64,000 nt of DNA from Spirosoma validum (GTDB lineage Bacteria > Bacteroidota > Bacteroidia > Cytophagales > Spirosomataceae), in the NCBI RefSeq assembly GCF_014699035.1, contig NZ_JACXAA010000014.1, forward strand, positions 62,001 through 126,000, in the 5' to 3' direction. Positions within the stretch are counted from its first letter, which is position 1. Every line of letters begins with the position of its first letter. Both the position numbers and the translations under genes were made by a program. The notes beneath the pieces are model-generated. The model searched no databases. It saw nothing but the letters and a program-made list of their open reading frames with translations, and was not told the DNA's origin. This document shows positions 61,384 through 64,000 of the stretch, piece after piece.

Positions 61384-62952
61384 TCAGTTGTACTTCATGG
61401 AAATGGAACGGATCAGACTCGTAGCGTCTTTCTGTCCTGAAACCGCAATACCGACGCGTGGAGCCCGGTCCCAACGCGGCAAAAAGGAACCATCAAGGGG
61501 TGTTTCTGTTAGGGGTTGATAAGCGCCTTCGTTGGTTTGCCAGCCGAATTCATATAAACGTCCCAGACGACTCCGCAGTTGGAGTTTAACGACAGATGCG
61601 TTTTCAGCCAAGGGTTGTGTCTTTAGCACGGTACGTGTTCCATCCTTTACTTCCCATAGCTCAAGCGAGCCTTTTTGAACACCCAATCCCAGAGCGTTAT
61701 TAGCATCTCCGTACAGGCAGATGCTTTGGAGCAGATTCGCCTTCGGGCTAACGTCAGTCGATAAGGTATACGTACCGTTTTTTATTACTAATCCCAGAAA
61801 ACTCCCCGTTGGCGTAGAGGCCGTATTCGCGAATTGAAGCTGACCATTCTGAACAGTAAAAACAGGCTCAGGCTGGCTCACATCCCACACCCAGGGAATG
61901 GTTTGCTTTGCTTTGTTAAAGTCAACCACTACGTTATCTTCCTTTTTTTGCGAGCTGCCCGCGGGTGATTCAGCCCGCACAGGGGTTGCGGTTCCATAGC
62001 GGAACGTAGGCCATTGGGTCTTTTCATTCCAGACCAGCTCGCTAAGCACGCCCTGACGTCCGGTAAACGTAAAGTCAGTACCACTGTAAGCATGGTGCAG
62101 ATAAAAGTAGCGGTTGTCGGGCGTCGTAACGACGGTTCCATGACCGGGGCATTTCCACGCATCATTACTGACCAGCACCGGATTCCCGGCGAATTTCTCC
62201 CACGGTCCCTGTAATTTTTCGGCACGGGCCAAACCAACCTGATAATTGCAATTAGCCCCACAGCAGGCATTCCCGGAATAGGTCATGTAGTAATACCGGC
62301 CACGCCTGAAAATAGCCTGCCCTTCGGTACCACCCGCTTCCCAGTTGTCGCGGTCTGCTTTCAGTAAAGAGAACGATTTGCCCGTCACCTTAAGGCCATC
62401 CGGCGACAATTCAGCCCCGAGAATTTCAATGGTTTTACCCTTATCGAGACCGTAGGCTTTCCACGTAATAACTAGTTTTCCGCCTTCGTCAACAATGAAC
62501 GGGTCAATCGCTTCTGTGGTCCATTCGAGCAACAAGCCGTGATCGGTGAATCCTTTCCGAAGATCCTGCGTCGTCGCTACGCCGATAAACGAATGCTTAT
62601 CCGATTTTCGGCGGGCAGTATAGTAGACATAATACATACCTTTCCGATAAAATAACTCGGGCGCCCAGTAACTGCCCATGGTCCAAGCGGGAAGCTTCTT
62701 AAAAACTGGTCCGATGTACGCCCAATTCACCAGATCCTTTGACGTATACATTGGATAAGCCGGTCCCCATTCCGACGACGTACCGGCCGCGTAATACGTA
62801 TCACCAACGCGGATAACTGACGGATCAGCAAAATCGCCCGCAATAACCGGATTCTGATAACGGATCGTATCCTTCGATGACGAAGCAGATTGCGCCATGC
62901 CGTGGGTCATCATAAATAAGCTCGTAAGGACAATCAGAATAATTTTTACCAT
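61384..62952 (-). CDS. Secreted GH43 glycoside hydrolase
   Basis: The ATG at 62952 opens a signal peptide (MVKIILIVLTSLFMMTHGMAQ); the frame reaches 63000 without a better start. The 522-residue protein has a five-bladed GH43 propeller with the catalytic base Asp in FADPSVIRVGDTYYAAG, the pKa-tuning Asp in EAIDPFIVDEGG and the acid Glu in GTEGQAIFRRGRYYYMTYSG. A C-terminal concanavalin-like beta-sandwich (about 350-520) follows, as in beta-xylosidases and arabinofuranosidases. It removes alpha-L-arabinose or beta-D-xylose units. It lies 113 nt after a susD-type gene and probably belongs to its locus. Confidence 0.9.
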   Translation of the reverse strand: MVKIILIVLTSLFMMTHGMAQSASSSKDTIRYQNPVIAGDFADPSVIRVGDTYYAAGTSSEWGPAYPMYTSKDLVNWAYIGPVFKKLPAWTMGSYWAPELFYRKGMYYVYYTARRKSDKHSFIGVATTQDLRKGFTDHGLLLEWTTEAIDPFIVDEGGKLVITWKAYGLDKGKTIEILGAELSPDGLKVTGKSFSLLKADRDNWEAGGTEGQAIFRRGRYYYMTYSGNACCGANCNYQVGLARAEKLQGPWEKFAGNPVLVSNDAWKCPGHGTVVTTPDNRYFYLHHAYSGTDFTFTGRQGVLSELVWNEKTQWPTFRYGTATPVRAESPAGSSQKKEDNVVVDFNKAKQTIPWVWDVSQPEPVFTVQNGQLQFANTASTPTGSFLGLVIKNGTYTLSTDVSPKANLLQSICLYGDANNALGLGVQKGSLELWEVKDGTRTVLKTQPLAENASVVKLQLRSRLGRLYEFGWQTNEGAYQPLTETPLDGSFLPRWDRAPRVGIAVSGQKDATSLIRSISMKYN

Positions 62953-62997
62953 GAACTTCTTAAAAGAGTAAATATCTCTATGGGCGTTATCTAAAGG

Positions 62998-63041
62998 CAA
63001 AATTAAAACGTATCATATTGTTTGACCCCGCTGGGGTCAAA
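62998..63041 (-). promoter_or_regulatory. -7 element and hairpin upstream of GH43
   Basis: On the minus strand TAATTTTG (63005-62998) matches the TAnnTTTG consensus, 45 nt before the GH43 ATG. Just upstream lies the perfect hairpin TTTGACCCC-GCT-GGGGTCAAA (63021-63041), where a -33 element would be expected. The hairpin may be an operator or the end-of-susD terminator. Confidence 0.45.
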
Positions 63042-63065
63042 TACTGTAACACAAACGTATTCTAC

Positions 63066-64000
63066 TCAATACCCTTCATTCTGCACCAGATACCCCGGTA
63101 TGTTCGACGCCCCGTCGACTGCGGTCTGCGGAATTGGGAAGATACGTTTACGGACGTTGTTATCGCTCTTCTCAGTCCAGGTTCCTTCGTATTTACCAAA
63201 CCGAATCATGTCAGTCCGACGTAGCATTTCCCAATAGAACTCGAAGCCCCGCTCCCGCCACAACAAATCCAGGTTCATGGCTGTTAGCGCGGGGGGTGGC
63301 GTCGTGAGTGTGCGCGATGCACGAACGGTATTCACGTCGGCCAAGGCTCCAGCGGCATCGTTACTCTTCCGTAATTTGGCTTCTGCCCGCATCAGATAGA
63401 TGTCAGCAAGTCGCACGATCACAATATCAGCGTCGCCCAAGTTCCGGCCGCTGGTCGACTTCTTGCTGAACTCATATTTCTCAACCCGATAGCCTGTGTT
63501 ATAGTCGCTGCCCGCCACGGTAAAGTTGATCTGCTCCGTAAAATTGACGGGTAACGTTGGGCGGTTGCGCGTTACGTTAAAGAGCCTACCGACCTTGAAC
63601 TTACCATCAGGGCATTTCACGAATGCTCCATTCACCCGAAGCAGACCGTATTGTTGCCCTCGCAAAATCCCCCGATTGACGTTAAAATCCGCTTCAGCCA
63701 CGCACGAATCGCCGGGATTGGAGTAGATCGACAGATTTTGTTTGTAAAAACGCGGATCGACGGACGGGTCCTGCGAACCGTAGGCACTGACCCAGGTTCG
63801 GTAATAATCGGGAGTTATCCCCGGCCCATCGGTACCATTAGCCGCCGGATACGCCGGAATTGGAAACTGATCACCCGATAGGGAAAAATACGCCATCCGG
63901 TTATTGCCGTTCAGTTCGGCCCGTTGATCGACCGCAAAGATCAGTTCCTTATTATCGTGGTTGGTCTGATTGAAAAGCGAGAAATAATCCCGCGACAACT
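63066..64000 (-). CDS. SusD/RagB-family lipoprotein, 5' end cut by window edge
   Basis: About 310 C-terminal residues are present; the frame stays open to the right edge. SusD motifs are LADIYLMRAEAKLRKSNDAA, ALADVNTVRASR, LLWRERGFEFYWEMLRRTDM and the terminal IPQTAVDGASNIPGYLVQNEGY region. The missing N-terminal half and signal lie outside the window, where a susC is expected. With GH43 downstream, the locus probably handles arabinose- or xylose-containing plant glycans. Confidence 0.9.
   Translation of the reverse strand, partial: LSRDYFSLFNQTNHDNKELIFAVDQRAELNGNNRMAYFSLSGDQFPIPAYPAANGTDGPGITPDYYRTWVSAYGSQDPSVDPRFYKQNLSIYSNPGDSCVAEADFNVNRGILRGQQYGLLRVNGAFVKCPDGKFKVGRLFNVTRNRPTLPVNFTEQINFTVAGSDYNTGYRVEKYEFSKKSTSGRNLGDADIVIVRLADIYLMRAEAKLRKSNDAAGALADVNTVRASRTLTTPPPALTAMNLDLLWRERGFEFYWEMLRRTDMIRFGKYEGTWTEKSDNNVRKRIFPIPQTAVDGASNIPGYLVQNEGY

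Noticed and set aside
1..64000. rRNA, tRNA, integrase or prophage
   Set aside because: I looked for conserved rRNA stretches, tRNA T-loop sequences (GGTTCRANYCC) in cloverleaf context and transposase or integrase motifs, and found none that held up.

Overview
The window comes from a Bacteroidota chromosome, most likely Cytophagales close to Spirosoma. The evidence is three SusC/SusD-type loci, an Oar-like TonB receptor, a one-protein hybrid two-component sensor (HTCS), LytTR and PhoX-like proteins, Bacteroidota-type -7 promoter elements (TAnnTTTG), many REP-like palindromes at gene junctions and about 50% GC. I saw no rRNA, tRNA, CRISPR array, intact transposase or prophage.

Layout. (1) 1-8054, phosphorus/redox block: a diheme cytochrome-c peroxidase (cut by the left edge), a PhoX-like lipoprotein, a small SMR-type membrane protein coupled to a metallophosphoesterase, and a divergent Oar-like TonB-dependent receptor. 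Two of these promoters, and more weakly a third, share 11-bp-phased heptamers resembling a Pho box, 19 nt from a -7-like element. (2) 8460-22500, sialic acid locus: on the minus strand SusC, SusD, N-acetylneuraminate lyase, NanM-type mutarotase, MFS permease and a GH3 enzyme; divergently a GntR/FadR regulator, a GH33 sialidase and an N-acylglucosamine 2-epimerase. Together they cleave, import and convert sialic acid to ManNAc and then GlcNAc, as in the Bacteroides nanLET route. (3) 22653-31471, mixed region: secreted unknowns, a frameshifted histidine-kinase remnant, two tandem DUF421 proteins, a TreS-like GH13 lipoprotein, TreZ, and a treY reduced to its first codons. (4) 31686-38045: an HTCS regulator and a secreted lysyl-endopeptidase-like protease. 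(5) 38615-51241, uronate polysaccharide locus: GH88, two alginate-lyase-family proteins, a heparinase II/III protein, SusC/SusD and two small surface lipoproteins. (6) 51294-56853, glycan assembly: three GT4 glycosyltransferases and an ABC exporter. (7) 56999-61201: small membrane and housekeeping proteins and a beheaded LytTR regulator. (8) 61384-64000: a GH43 enzyme and a SusD cut by the right edge, the start of a third glycan locus.

The most striking items are the shared Pho-box-like promoter architecture, a REP-type palindrome translated in frame inside the nanM-like gene, a palindrome lying exactly in the spacer of the sialic-acid susC promoter, the treY truncation, and three CGTTCA repeats at about 20-bp phase upstream of the uronate susC. 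All family assignments were made by eye from motifs; no database search was run.
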